DNA of 64,000 nucleotides, taken from assembly GCA_963663285.2 (NCBI GenBank), contig CAXXNI010000004.1, positions 1 to 64,000 on the forward strand, in the 5' to 3' direction. The stretch's first letter is position 1. Each line of letters opens with the position of its first letter. Positions 8,415-17,425 of this stretch are shown piece after piece. The notes beneath the pieces are model-generated. The model did not search any database and was not told the origin of the DNA. It was given only the letters and a program-made list of their open reading frames with translations. A program made the translations under genes and the position numbers. Source of the stretch: CAXXOK01 sp963663285. Its GTDB lineage: Bacteria; Bacillota; Clostridia; Christensenellales; Aristaeellaceae.

Positions 8415-9113
8415 TTACCGCCCCTCCTCTTCCATGGTTTTTTCCAGCTTCGGCTTGAGCACCAGCAGCGCCGTTACGGTAGCGATCAGCGACGGTAAAA
8501 TAAAGTTGTTCGGGCCGAAAACCAGAATACAGCCGACACCGGACAATAGCGCGATGCCCGCCGGAATGCGGGTGGGCGCGCCGCGCAGCTGATCCAGCAA
8601 AATTACCACGAACAGCGCCGTCAGCGCAAAATCCAGACCGGTGGTATCAAACGGAATCAGATTGCCGATGAGCCCGCCCAGCATAGAAAATAAAATCCAG
8701 TACAGCGCCACCAGCGAGGACGAGAAGATATTTACCGTTTTTTCCGACACGCCCTCTTCCGTTTTACAGGAACACAGGAGTGAAAAGTTCTCATCGGCGA
8801 GCGAATAGATCATCCAGTACTTCCACGGGCCGTACTTTTTGAATTTTTCAATAAAAGGCAGCCCATAGAAGATATGGCGGCTATTCAGCAGCAGCGCCAT
8901 AATGATGATGGTCACCAGCGGCACGCCGCCCGCAAAAAAATCAATCATCAAAAATTGCAGCGAGCCTGCCAGCACCGTAATGCCGATAAACCCCGACCAG
9001 AGAAAGTTATACCCGGCCTGCGCCATCAGGATGCCGTAGGCCATCCCCAGCGGCAGAAACCCGGCCATGATGGGCAGCGTGCGCTTGAGGGCGATGAAGA
9101 ATGGTTTTTTCAT
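8415..9113 (-). CDS. azlC: AzlC-family branched-chain amino acid permease
   Basis: A 232-residue membrane protein with the AzlC signature: LPLGMAYGILMAQAG near the N-terminus, GSLQFLMIDFF, and SRHIFYGL. I use ATG 9113 (MKKPFFIALKR) because AGAGGAG lies just upstream of it; the longer start at 9134 would add MVTRGAH with no good ribosome site. It forms a coupled pair with azlD for amino acid export across the cell membrane. Confidence 0.9.
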   Translation of the reverse strand: MKKPFFIALKRTLPIMAGFLPLGMAYGILMAQAGYNFLWSGFIGITVLAGSLQFLMIDFFAGGVPLVTIIIMALLLNSRHIFYGLPFIEKFKKYGPWKYWMIYSLADENFSLLCSCKTEEGVSEKTVNIFSSSLVALYWILFSMLGGLIGNLIPFDTTGLDFALTALFVVILLDQLRGAPTRIPAGIALLSGVGCILVFGPNNFILPSLIATVTALLVLKPKLEKTMEEEGR

Positions 9114-9337
9114 GTGTGCTCCTCTCGTAACCATGGTGCGAAAACAGGAAAAACGGTACGCAAAAGCGGCACTGGATGATATGTCCGTGTGCCGCCTGCA
9201 TATCGTGCTTCGCCCCGCAGGTGTACCCTACAACTGTATGGTACTGCCTGCCTGCCATGCACACTTTTTTTCTTGCCGCGTGTGCTTGGTAAGGCTCTTT
9301 TTATCATGCAAAGCCGGCTGTGCGCCGGCGCGATGCG

Positions 9338-10456
9338 TCAGTTCGCTACGCGGACCGGCAAAACCAGATACAGGTAATCGTCGCCCTCGACAGGGGAAAC
9401 CACGCAGGGGCTGACGTTGGTGTTCATGGACAGCATGCAGCATTCGTTATCGATATTCTTTATCACGTCGCTGATGTAGCGGGCGTTAAAGGCAATATCG
9501 ATCTCTTCGCCTTCCAGATGGACGCTCAGCTCTTCCAGCACGTCGCCCAGCTCGCTCATGGAGGTAATGCGCATCACGTCTCCGGCGGCGTGCATCCGCA
9601 CCAGATTGTTCTTGCCTTCGCGGGCCATCAGGCTTGCGCGCTCAATAGCGTCGGCCAGTGCTTCGCGCTCCACGGTAACGCGGGTCAGCCATTTTTCCGG
9701 CAGAATCTGGCGGTAATTAATGTATTCGCCCGCCAGCAGGCTGGTAATCAGCGTGGTGTTGCCGATAATGGCCATCAAGTGCGTGCTGTCCATATGGAAG
9801 GTCGCCATCGCGTCATGGCCGTCATCCATAATGCGGCTCATCTCGCTCATCACATGGCCGGGAATAATGGCTTTCACCGTATCCACGCCGTCAGGCAGTA
9901 CAAAATCGCTGTGCATGCGCTGCAGTGCCAGACGGAAACCATCCAGTCCCACCAGCCGCAGCTCCTCGCGCGTTACCTCCATTAGGCAGCCGGTCAGCGT
10001 TTGGCGGCTTTCCTGCACGGCAATGGCAAAGGTAACGCGGCTGATCATTTCCTTTAAGCGCTTTTGGGGTACATGCAGCGCGTGGGTGTTAATGAGATCC
10101 AGCGTTTTGGGAAAATCCGTCGCGGGCAGCCCTGTTAAGGTGGAACGGCTGGAGGCGCAGCGGATGGTGGTAATGCGCTTATCGTTCATCTGGATACTCA
10201 CGGTGCCTTCCGGCAGCTTGCGGGCAATCTCCGCAAACAAACGCCCGGGCAGCAAAACCTCGCCGGGTTCTTCCACGGTTGCCTGTACGCGGGTATAAAT
10301 GGTCAGGCTTCCGTCAGTGCAGGTCAGGGTGATTTCGTCTTCGCCGGTCGTGAGTTTCACACATTCCAAAACCTGGGTCGCAGGGCGGGCGCTGAGCGCG
10401 CGGGTTGCGTTGACCAGGCCGGTAATCAATTCCTGTGCGGAACATTGCAGTTTCAT
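9338..10456 (-). CDS. dnaN: DNA polymerase III beta subunit (sliding clamp)
   Basis: A 372-residue clamp protein of normal length. The family pattern is clear: an N-terminal LITGLVNATRALSARPATQVLECV, then LPGRLFAEIARKLP near residue 90, and a C-terminal YLVLPVRV. It encircles DNA and tethers the replicative polymerase. It normally forms dnaA-dnaN-recF-gyrB in Firmicutes, but here no dnaA is upstream and recF is 37 kb away. Upstream are a tandem AATAGTA direct repeat (10479-10497) and several DnaA-box-like 9-mers, so dnaN may still be origin-linked or DnaA-regulated. Confidence 0.96.
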   Translation of the reverse strand: MKLQCSAQELITGLVNATRALSARPATQVLECVKLTTGEDEITLTCTDGSLTIYTRVQATVEEPGEVLLPGRLFAEIARKLPEGTVSIQMNDKRITTIRCASSRSTLTGLPATDFPKTLDLINTHALHVPQKRLKEMISRVTFAIAVQESRQTLTGCLMEVTREELRLVGLDGFRLALQRMHSDFVLPDGVDTVKAIIPGHVMSEMSRIMDDGHDAMATFHMDSTHLMAIIGNTTLITSLLAGEYINYRQILPEKWLTRVTVEREALADAIERASLMAREGKNNLVRMHAAGDVMRITSMSELGDVLEELSVHLEGEEIDIAFNARYISDVIKNIDNECCMLSMNTNVSPCVVSPVEGDDYLYLVLPVRVAN

Positions 10457-10520
10457 CGTGTCGCCTCCGTATAGCAGATAATAGTACTATAATAGTATTT
10501 GTCGCAGTAGTAGTAGGGGC

Positions 10521-10890
10521 TGTGGAAACTATGGAAAAAGCGTTTTTTCGTAATGTACGGCTCAAAAATGCCCTTGGAAAACCTGTGGATTTCCGGTAAG
10601 TTTTCAACGGTTTTTCCATGGGTGCGGCGCCTTTGCCCGGCGCTAAAGTTCATTCCGTAACAACTTCTCTGCTGAAAAGGGCAAATCCTGCTTGTGCAAA
10701 GGCGGGAATCCTGTCAATTTTACAGGAAAAGGGTTCCTTTTTGGCGGAAAAAGAGGCGTTTCTCCTCTCTTTCCACAGGCAGTGGAAAAACGGCTGTGGT
10801 TTTTTGCGCCTGTGCGCCGTAAGCGGTTGCGAAAAATTGCCACAGCGTTTCCGTATTTTTTCCACGCGAAACCCACATATTTATGGATAA
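10521..10890. other. Long noncoding region upstream of dnaN with degenerate DnaA-box-like sites
   Basis: The 750-base gap between dnaN and the LCP gene has no convincing gene. It contains several near-matches to the DnaA box TTATCCACA: GTTTCCACA (minus, 10521), AAATCCACA (minus, about 10584), CTTTCCACA (plus, 10769), TTTTCCACG (plus, 10857) and TTATCCATA (minus, about 10881). None is a perfect box, so this is a weaker cluster than the one at 41.6-42.7 kb. Confidence 0.4.
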
Positions 10891-11119
10891 CATTTGCCGG
10901 TTCTATCCGCCTTGAAAACCCAGACTGTGTGTTCGGCAACGAAACGGCAGGTTTATCGCTGAAAAAGACGGAGACGCAACAAGGTGCCGCCGTTGTTACC
11001 AAGCCGGTAAAACCCTTTGCATCGTGATGTTGCTTACCCCGTACAGCGTTCTTCGGGCGCCGCCGCCGCTTCGCGGCGGCTGTACATTATGCCTTTTGCT
11101 GCTCACAAATGTAAAAAAG

Positions 11120-11178
11120 CGAAAAGAAAAATGCGGCGGGCAGGGTGGAAGCTTCCATTTCCGTCCTGCCGCGCCGCG
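11120..11178 (-). terminator. Terminator of the LCP gene
   Basis: On the minus strand a long GC-rich hairpin (outer arms GCGGCGCGGCAGG and CCTGCCCGCCGC, inner GGAAGCTTCC) is followed by TTTTTCTTTT, about 30 bases after the stop of the gene. Confidence 0.7.
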
Positions 11179-11208
11179 CTGGGATTGCCAACTCTTTCTA
11201 TCTTCCGG

Positions 11209-12138
11209 TCAGTCCCCGTCTACCACCACAAAGCTGTTATCCAAAAAGGCGGACAGTTGCTCCCGGCACAGCTCAAAATCCACCTGCCGCGTGCTCATGC
11301 CTGCGTACACAATGGGTTCCATCGCCTCGTCGGAGGGCATTTGCAGCCCTTCCGGCTCCGCGCCCACCAGCTGCATGGCATAGCCGACGGCTTCCAGCAG
11401 ATCACTCATGGTCATGTTGGTTACGCACAGGTTATCGGTTACGGAGCCCAGCACATTGATGGCCTCGGTGAGTGATACGGTTTCGTATTTCTTCGCCAGC
11501 GTCGTAAGCACCGTGCGCATACGCCGCGTGCGGCCCGCATCCCCGTCGCCGCCCACTTTGCGGATGCGCATGTAGATGACCGCCGCGTGCCCGCCGAACA
11601 GGTAGGTGCCGCCCTTGTCCATGCTGGGGGTGGTGGCGTCCCGCGCGATGCGGTAGCGGTTTAAGTAATCCGCCTCGGCATCGGTCACGGTAATTTCCAC
11701 GCCGCCCAGCGCGTCGATGATGGTTTGCACGTTATCCATGCTGAAAAAAATGTATTTATCCACCTTTACGCCAAAATGGGTGCTGAGGGTTTGGCACAGC
11801 GCCTCCGGCCCGTAATTTTTGGCGATATAGGTAATCCGGCCGATGTGTCCGTCCGGACGCTGCACCAGCATCTCCCGCATAAAGGTGGTAAACAGCAGCC
11901 GGTGGGCGCGCGTATCCAGCGTGACCATCATCACGCCGTCGGTGTTGCCCAGGTTATGGGGTTTGGTTTCCCAGGTGTCCACACACGCCAGCAGGTAATG
12001 GTGCTGGCCCTCCAGCGCCTCCGGCAGGCTGTCGTAATCCAGCGGGGTAATCTCGCGGGGGGTTTCGGCCAGCGCCGCGCCGAAGACGGAAAAGCAAAGG
12101 ATAAGCGCGCATAGAAAAGCGGCGGTTTTTGTAAGCAT
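11209..12138 (-). CDS. LytR-CpsA-Psr (LCP) family secreted protein
   Basis: 309 residues from the ATG at 12138, preceded by a perfect AAGGAGGAATT ribosome site; the frame is open further upstream but that part has no start signal. A signal sequence MLTKTAAFLCALILCFSVFG runs to AALA-E. The mature part shows LCP features: a DGVMMVTLD-type metal/phosphate-binding segment, MDNVQTIIDALGGVEI (the usual GGVxV core), and ARDATTPSMDKGGTYLFGGHAAVIYMRIRKVGGDGDAGRTRRMR with the conserved GxxxL, R and RTxRQ-like elements (given here in separate parts of one stretch from about residue 170). LCP enzymes attach anionic polymers to peptidoglycan. It diverges from pfkA. Confidence 0.85.
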   Translation of the reverse strand: MLTKTAAFLCALILCFSVFGAALAETPREITPLDYDSLPEALEGQHHYLLACVDTWETKPHNLGNTDGVMMVTLDTRAHRLLFTTFMREMLVQRPDGHIGRITYIAKNYGPEALCQTLSTHFGVKVDKYIFFSMDNVQTIIDALGGVEITVTDAEADYLNRYRIARDATTPSMDKGGTYLFGGHAAVIYMRIRKVGGDGDAGRTRRMRTVLTTLAKKYETVSLTEAINVLGSVTDNLCVTNMTMSDLLEAVGYAMQLVGAEPEGLQMPSDEAMEPIVYAGMSTRQVDFELCREQLSAFLDNSFVVVDGD

Positions 12139-12411
12139 CCAATTCCTCCTTATAAGCGCGCCCGAGGGACACGCGAAGCGGCAAAAAAAGAACCTGCCTG
12201 ATATATTAGGCGAAAAGGAAAAAAACCCTTTTCCGAAAGCGCGGTTGTTACACCGCGCTGGAGGTTTTACACGATGGTTGCACCCCGGTACAATACTAAC
12301 AGGGGATACGGTTGTTACGCCCGCATGGATGGTCTTTTTGGCGGAAACCGCCAGTATATAACGAAAACCGCTAATATTCATGGAACTAAACAAGCTAAAC
12401 CGATTTCGACC

Positions 12412-12440
12412 TTGCGCTTGCGAAGGGGCTATGCTATACT
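12412..12440 (+). promoter_or_regulatory. pfkA promoter
   Basis: TTGCGC (12412) and TATACT (12435) are separated by 17 bases with TGC before the -10, about 95 bases upstream of the pfkA start. The rest of the 396-base gap to the LCP gene shows no gene. Confidence 0.7.
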
Positions 12441-12535
12441 TCATTCTGGATTACTTTGGTGAGTAACCATAAATACACATCAGTCTCTGTTTGTTTGCGA
12501 TAGACTGTCGTCGCAAAACGGGAAGAGGGGGAAAC

Positions 12536-13609
12536 ATGGATAAATTGAAGAGGATCGGGATTCTAACCAGCGGTGGCGACAGCCCCGGCATGAATATGGC
12601 GGTTGTCAGCGTGGCGCGCTGCGCGACGCGCAAGGGTTTGCAGCTGATGGGCATTAAACGCGGCTATAACGGCTTGCTGGGCCTGAGCGATAACCCTGAG
12701 GACGATATTGAATATCTGGACCCGGAAACGGTGCTGGATATTATGGACATGCGCGGCACCTACCTGCGCACGGCGCGCTGCCTGCCCTTTTTGAAGCCGG
12801 AAGTACGCGCCAAGGCGGCCGAGGACCTGCGCAAGCAGGGCATTCAGGCGCTGGTGGTCATCGGCGGCGACGGCAGCTACCACGGCGCGCTGGAACTTTG
12901 CAAACTGGGCATTCCCTGCATCGGCATCCCAGGCACCATCGATAACGATTTGAGCTATACCGAGGCGACCCTCGGCTACGATACGGCTGTAAACGTCTGC
13001 GTGGAAGCGGTGCGTTCCATCCGCGCCACCAGCCGCAGCCACGACCGCCCCGCCGTGGTGCAGGTCATGGGCCGCTACTGCGGCGATATTGCCATGCGCA
13101 CCGCATTGGCGACCGGCGCGGAAATGGTAATCGTGCCCGAAGTGGAATGGGATCTGGAAGCGATCGCCAACCGCATGAAGTATCTCATCTCCCGCGGCAA
13201 CACCCGCGCGACGCTGATCATCAGCGAGCATTGCTGGCACAACATGAAGCCGTATGACTGGCGCAAGGTGATTGCCGAAAACGGCTATGTGATCCATGAC
13301 GATGATAAGCTCAACGCTGAACGTCTGGCTTTGGTGCTCAAACTGATGTGCGGCGCCGAAGTGCGCGCCACGGTGATCGGCTACACGCAGCGCGGAGCCA
13401 TCCCCACGGCGTACGACAGCTCCTTTGCCTTTGAGGCGGGCCGCATGGCGGTGGATCTGCTGACCGGCGATTTGAAGGATTTTGAGCGCGGCTATGCCAT
13501 CGGCGTTCGTGACGGACGCGTGTACAACACGCCTTTCCCCGACGCGCTGGACGAGACCAAGCCGAAGTTTTTCGACCGTCCCCTGTACGATATGATCAAT
13601 ACCCTGTAA
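12536..13609 (+). CDS. pfkA: 6-phosphofructokinase, ATP-type
   Basis: A glycolytic enzyme phosphorylating fructose 6-phosphate, 357 residues from ATG 12536 (GAGGGGG ribosome site); the upstream in-frame extension is ignored. It shows TSGGDSPGMN at residues 11-20, GGDGS at 110-114, PGTIDND at 132-138 with the catalytic aspartate, and VMGRYCGD. The glycine after GGD is the form found in ATP-dependent enzymes rather than the GGDD form of pyrophosphate-dependent ones. It is about 35 residues longer than the E. coli enzyme, mostly in the first third (between about 50 and 75) and at the end. Apparently monocistronic. Confidence 0.92.
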   Translation: MDKLKRIGILTSGGDSPGMNMAVVSVARCATRKGLQLMGIKRGYNGLLGLSDNPEDDIEYLDPETVLDIMDMRGTYLRTARCLPFLKPEVRAKAAEDLRKQGIQALVVIGGDGSYHGALELCKLGIPCIGIPGTIDNDLSYTEATLGYDTAVNVCVEAVRSIRATSRSHDRPAVVQVMGRYCGDIAMRTALATGAEMVIVPEVEWDLEAIANRMKYLISRGNTRATLIISEHCWHNMKPYDWRKVIAENGYVIHDDDKLNAERLALVLKLMCGAEVRATVIGYTQRGAIPTAYDSSFAFEAGRMAVDLLTGDLKDFERGYAIGVRDGRVYNTPFPDALDETKPKFFDRPLYDMINTL

Positions 13610-13728
13610 GCAGCGCTTTTGCCGCTTACCGGCTGCCCGGCATGGATGTAAGCATACAAACCGTATGTTTCCGCCTGTGCCGGGCTTGTGTTTGCGTTTT
13701 TTTACCCCTGCGGGAATGCCGTAAACGG

Positions 13729-13757
13729 TTGGTTTTACGCGCCCGCTGTGGTAAGAT
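13729..13757 (+). promoter_or_regulatory. Promoter of the YjjG-type phosphatase gene
   Basis: TTGGTT (13729) and TAAGAT (13752) with a 17-base spacer, about 50 bases before the start codon. Confidence 0.55.
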
Positions 13758-13805
13758 AAAGCATCCGTTGTGCAAACGGAATTTGGCCGAGAAGGAGAAT
13801 GAACC

Positions 13806-14507
13806 ATGCGCTATACCCTCCTGCTGGCGGATGCCGATGGAACCCTGTTTGATTTTCACGCGGGGGAAAAAGTGGCCTTGGCCGCTACGCTCACGGCCTG
13901 CGGACTGCCCGTAAGCGACGAAATCACCGCTTTGTACAGCCGTGTGAACCTGAGCCATTGGAAAAAGCTGGAGCGCGGGGAAACCACGCAGGAACGCCTG
14001 CGTGTGGAGCGCTTTTCGGATTTTATGCTGGAGCTGCCCACGCTGGGCGTGGACACGCCACAAACAGACCCGCTCACCATGAGCGCCTGCTTTGTGCGGG
14101 AATTGGGCAAGCAGCATATTCCCCTGCCGGGCGCAAAAGCATTTTTAAGCGCCGTGGCTAAAAAAATGCCTGTGTATATGGTTACCAACGGCATTGCCGT
14201 TGTGCAGCGCAGCCGGTTTGAAAACAGCGATCTGCGCCCGTATTTTGCCGATTTGCTCATCAGCGAGGAGCTGGGGCATTTTAAGCCCGACCCCTTTATG
14301 GTGCTGGAGGCCATGCGCCGCGCGGGCGTGACCGATAAGGCGCGCGTGGTGATGCTGGGCGACAGTGTAACGGCGGATATCGGCGCGGCGGTCAACGCGG
14401 GGGTGGACAGCATACTGTTTACCAACGGCGCGCCCGCGCCGGAAAACTGCCCTGCCACCTACACCGTACCCACGCTTTCCGGGGCGGCGGAACTGCTGCT
14501 TTCCTAA
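13806..14507 (+). CDS. HAD-family noncanonical pyrimidine nucleotidase, YjjG type
   Basis: 233 residues with the HAD motifs in order: motif I DADGTLFDF at residues 9-17 (nucleophile Asp9 and acid Asp11), motif II in MVTNG, motif III lysine in GHFKPDP, and motif IV GDSVTADI. The FDF after motif I and the small helical cap match YjjG, a house-cleaning nucleotidase that removes noncanonical pyrimidine nucleoside monophosphates. AAGGAG precedes the ATG. Other HAD phosphatase activities are possible because substrate cannot be read from motifs alone. Confidence 0.85.
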   Translation: MRYTLLLADADGTLFDFHAGEKVALAATLTACGLPVSDEITALYSRVNLSHWKKLERGETTQERLRVERFSDFMLELPTLGVDTPQTDPLTMSACFVRELGKQHIPLPGAKAFLSAVAKKMPVYMVTNGIAVVQRSRFENSDLRPYFADLLISEELGHFKPDPFMVLEAMRRAGVTDKARVVMLGDSVTADIGAAVNAGVDSILFTNGAPAPENCPATYTVPTLSGAAELLLS

Positions 14508-14541
14508 TGGCTTTCCGGGGACGCGCACAGTGCTGGAATAC

Positions 14542-14570
14542 TTGCCTTTTATGGAAAAATTCGTTACAAT
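14542..14570 (+). promoter_or_regulatory. frr operon promoter
   Basis: TTGCCT (14542) and TACAAT (14565) with a 17-base spacer, 45 bases upstream of the frr start. It shows that frr is transcribed independently of pyrH here. Confidence 0.68.
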
Positions 14571-14615
14571 AAGCGGAGCAATATAAGGATACAAAATGGA
14601 AAGGTGGTAAACCCT

Positions 14616-15173
14616 ATGTATCAGGAAGTGATTGATACTGCAAAAGATAAAATGCAGAAAACCCATAGCGTACTGAAAGACGAACTTCGCTCCATCCGTG
14701 CGGGGCGCGCCAACCCGCAGCTGCTGGACCGCATTATGGTTGATTATTACGGCACCCAAACGCCGCTGCCGCAGATGGGCAACGTTTCCTCGCCCGAACC
14801 GCGGATGCTGCTGGTGAGCGTATGGGATCAAAAAGCCCTGCCGCTGGTGGAAAAAGCAATTTTGAAAAGCGATCTGGGGCTGAACCCGGCCAACGACGGC
14901 AAAGTGATCCGCCTGCTGATTCCGGAACTGACGGAAGAACGCCGCAAAGAGCTGAGCAAGCAGGTGCACAAGACCGCCGAGGAAGCCAAAATCGCTGTGC
15001 GTTCCATCCGCCGCGACGCGATGGAGCACATTAAAAAGCTGCAAAAAAGCAGCCAGATTACCGAAGACGATTTGACCAAGGCGGAAAAGAAAGTACAGGA
15101 AGCCACCGACGACGCCATTAAGGGCATCGACGATGTAGCGGCCAAAAAAGAAAAAGAAATTCTGGAAGTGTAA
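14616..15173 (+). CDS. frr: Ribosome recycling factor
   Basis: 185 residues, exactly the usual length, from ATG 14616; GAAAGGTGG lies 9 bases upstream, which favours it over GTG 14604. Family features include RSIRAGRANPQLLDRIMVDYYG, where the RxGRA segment is the most conserved part, and the long C-terminal helix VRSIRRDAMEHIKKL. It splits the post-termination ribosome together with EF-G. It heads an operon with a hypothetical gene, uppS and cdsA. Confidence 0.97.
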   Translation: MYQEVIDTAKDKMQKTHSVLKDELRSIRAGRANPQLLDRIMVDYYGTQTPLPQMGNVSSPEPRMLLVSVWDQKALPLVEKAILKSDLGLNPANDGKVIRLLIPELTEERRKELSKQVHKTAEEAKIAVRSIRRDAMEHIKKLQKSSQITEDDLTKAEKKVQEATDDAIKGIDDVAAKKEKEILEV

Positions 15174-15393
15174 CCGCCGGAAACGGCGCGCAGCTTTCCC
15201 CCTGCCGGCGGCAAGAAAACCGCCGGGGTATATCCATGCCATTTCCGCTGCAGCCTGCAGGGCGTGCGCGCTTCGCTTCTTTACAGGGCGCGCAGGCACG
15301 AGCGGCGGCAGGAATGCGCTGCGAAACACGCGGGGTAAAGCGCGCTGCGGTTTAGGCGGGTGATTGGCAGCAGGGAAACAGGCGGGAGGAACC

Positions 15394-15753
15394 ATGGAAA
15401 AGACGTTTGATCATTTGCTGGGGCTCAACGTGCGCAGTGCGCTGGCGATTTTGGCCAGCTACGGCATTACGGGCGTGCGCGTTACGCAAACCGGTGCGCC
15501 GCCCATAGTAAACACGCATATGCCCGCCTGCCCCCCACCTGAAAACATCAGCGCGCTGGAGGGCATCAACCGGGAGTTTGCCGTGGGCGACGATGAGGAC
15601 GCCCAGCCCTTTGACCCGCTTTTGGACCCGGAGCTGGATAACGGGATGCTGGTGGAGGCGCGCGTAGTAGCCGTGCGGGACGACGGGCGGCAGCTGATTG
15701 TGGCGCGTTTCCACGTAGGGCAGCCCAAAGCCGACACCTGCGAAACGCCCTGA
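15394..15753 (+). CDS. Hypothetical protein between frr and uppS
   Basis: 119 residues from ATG 15394, which has a GGGAGGA ribosome site. I do not recognise a family. The first 30 residues are a helix-like FDHLLGLNVRSALAILASYG; the middle is acidic (VGDDEDAQPFDPLLDPELD); the end is a short beta-rich stretch with VEARVVAVRDDG. There is no signal peptide or membrane helix, and composition matches the neighbours. It sits in the same direction, 220 bases after frr and 64 bases before uppS, and is likely co-transcribed with both. The alternative that it is not translated cannot be excluded, but codon use and the ribosome site argue for a gene. Confidence 0.65.
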   Translation: MEKTFDHLLGLNVRSALAILASYGITGVRVTQTGAPPIVNTHMPACPPPENISALEGINREFAVGDDEDAQPFDPLLDPELDNGMLVEARVVAVRDDGRQLIVARFHVGQPKADTCETP

Positions 15754-15817
15754 AAAGACCCGTGCGTTGTTTGCAAAGGCACGCGGCGTAAAGCCGCGCA
15801 TGGGGAGGAATGACCCG

Positions 15818-16549
15818 ATGGAAGCCGTAACGCTGAATCTTCAAAAACTGCCGCGCCATGTGGGTATTATCATGGATGGCAACGGCCGCTGGGCCAAAAA
15901 GAATAAAATCAAAGTCGCCATGGGGCACCGCGCGGGCACCGAAGCCCTGCGGGAGATCATCCGCAGCAGCAGCGACATTGGCATTGAGGCGCTTTCGCTG
16001 TACGCCTTTTCCACCGAAAACTGGGCCAGGCCCCAGAGCGAGGTGGATGCGCTGATGAACCTGCTGCTTGAGTTTTTTAAAAGTGAAATCGACGAGCTGC
16101 ACGAGCGGAAGGTGCGCATTGTGATTCTGGGCGAGAAAGAAACGCTGCCCCCCGCACAACGTCAGGCGCTGCGGGAGGCGGAAGAGCGCACGCAGCACAA
16201 TACGGGGCTGCGGCTGAATATCGCCATCAATTACGGGGCGCGTGCCGAGCTTGCCCGCGCGGCGCGGCTGCTGGCCCGCGAAGTCGCGGACGGGCTTCGC
16301 CTGCCGGAATCCATAAACGAGGACGCGATGGCCGGGCATTTATACACCGCGGGCGTGCCGGATGTGGATTTACTCATCCGCACCAGCGGCGAAATGCGGC
16401 TGAGCAATTTTATGCTGTGGCAATGCGCCTATGCCGAGTTTGTTTTTCCGGAAAAGCTGTGGCCGGATTTTACCGTTGCCGACTATCACGCCTGCATTGC
16501 GCAATTCCAAAACCGCTCCCGCCGCTATGGCGGCCGCAGCGAGGAATAA
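15818..16549 (+). CDS. uppS: Isoprenyl transferase (undecaprenyl diphosphate synthase)
   Basis: 243 residues from ATG 15818, with GGGGAGGA upstream; ATG 15800 is an alternative. It carries GIIMDGNGRWAKK at residues 16-28 with catalytic Asp20, the GHRAG segment, and the C-terminal RTSGEMRLSNFMLWQ and YAEFVFPEKLWPDF signatures. It builds the C55 lipid carrier for peptidoglycan and other wall polymers by cis-addition of isopentenyl diphosphate units. The following cdsA is the normal neighbour. Confidence 0.96.
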   Translation: MEAVTLNLQKLPRHVGIIMDGNGRWAKKNKIKVAMGHRAGTEALREIIRSSSDIGIEALSLYAFSTENWARPQSEVDALMNLLLEFFKSEIDELHERKVRIVILGEKETLPPAQRQALREAEERTQHNTGLRLNIAINYGARAELARAARLLAREVADGLRLPESINEDAMAGHLYTAGVPDVDLLIRTSGEMRLSNFMLWQCAYAEFVFPEKLWPDFTVADYHACIAQFQNRSRRYGGRSEE

Positions 16550-16600
16550 CCGCCCCGGCGCATAAGTAAGCCGCGTATGCGGAAAAAGAAAGGGCATTTT

Positions 16601-17425
16601 ATGACGAAGCGAATCATCACCGGAATATTGCTGCTCCTGTTTGTGGGGGTTGTGCTGTATCTGGGCGGCTGGTTTTTTGCGGTTGCGGCATTCATCGCCA
16701 TTTCCCTGTGTATTTATGAGGAACTGCGCGCCCTGCGCCAGCACGGGCATCACCCGGTGGGCTGGACCAGCTATGTGGCGCTGGGCGTAAGCGTGCCGCT
16801 GATGATGTATTACAGCAGCGTGGTGATTATTCCCACGCTGTCGATTATCTTTTTCTGTATCCTGCTGCAAATTATGCGGCGGGATGACCCGACCCTTATG
16901 GATGTCATGGTCAGCGCTTTACCGATGCTTTCGCTGGTGCTGCCCGGCATGTGCCTGTTCGGCATACTGGATACGTCCCTGCGGCGTATGCAGGCCATGC
17001 TTTTAACGCTGGTATTCGCCATCGCCGTCGGCGGGGACACCTTCGCCCTGTTTACCGGCACATGGATCGGCGGCAAAAAGCTGTGCCCGCACATCAGCCC
17101 CCATAAAACGGTGGCAGGCGCCATCGGCGGGCTGGTGGGCAGTATGCTGCTGGCGTGGCTGGTGGGCTTCGGGTTTGCCAGCGTCTTACCCACGCAGGCG
17201 TTTCCCCCCATGTGGGCGAATATTCTGGTTGGCTTTGTCGGCGGCGTAGCCGCGCAGATGGGCGACCTGTTTGCCAGCATGGTCAAGCGGCACTGCGGCA
17301 TTAAGGATTTCGGCCATCTCTTTCCCGGTCACGGCGGCATGCTGGACCGGATGGACAGCATCCTGTTTTCCGCGATCATCGTATACAGCTACCGCGTCAT
17401 TATCATGGCATTTATACCAGTGTGA
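16601..17425 (+). CDS. cdsA: Phosphatidate cytidylyltransferase
   Basis: 274 residues from ATG 16601 (the frame opens at 16577 but the ribosome-site spacing favours the later start). It is a membrane enzyme with seven to eight helices that makes CDP-diacylglycerol from phosphatidate and CTP. The C-terminal signature is complete: SMVKRHCGIKDFGHLFPGHG followed by GMLDRMD. In many Firmicutes dxr and rseP follow; here the operon ends at tandem repeats directly after the stop codon. Confidence 0.95.
   Translation: MTKRIITGILLLLFVGVVLYLGGWFFAVAAFIAISLCIYEELRALRQHGHHPVGWTSYVALGVSVPLMMYYSSVVIIPTLSIIFFCILLQIMRRDDPTLMDVMVSALPMLSLVLPGMCLFGILDTSLRRMQAMLLTLVFAIAVGGDTFALFTGTWIGGKKLCPHISPHKTVAGAIGGLVGSMLLAWLVGFGFASVLPTQAFPPMWANILVGFVGGVAAQMGDLFASMVKRHCGIKDFGHLFPGHGGMLDRMDSILFSAIIVYSYRVIIMAFIPV

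Noticed and set aside
12139..12444. 102-residue N-terminal extension of the LCP protein
   Set aside because: A perfect ribosome site and a signal peptide place the start at 12138; the extension would bury the signal sequence.
12563..13807. 414-residue minus-strand frame
   Set aside because: Antisense to pfkA; no family resemblance.
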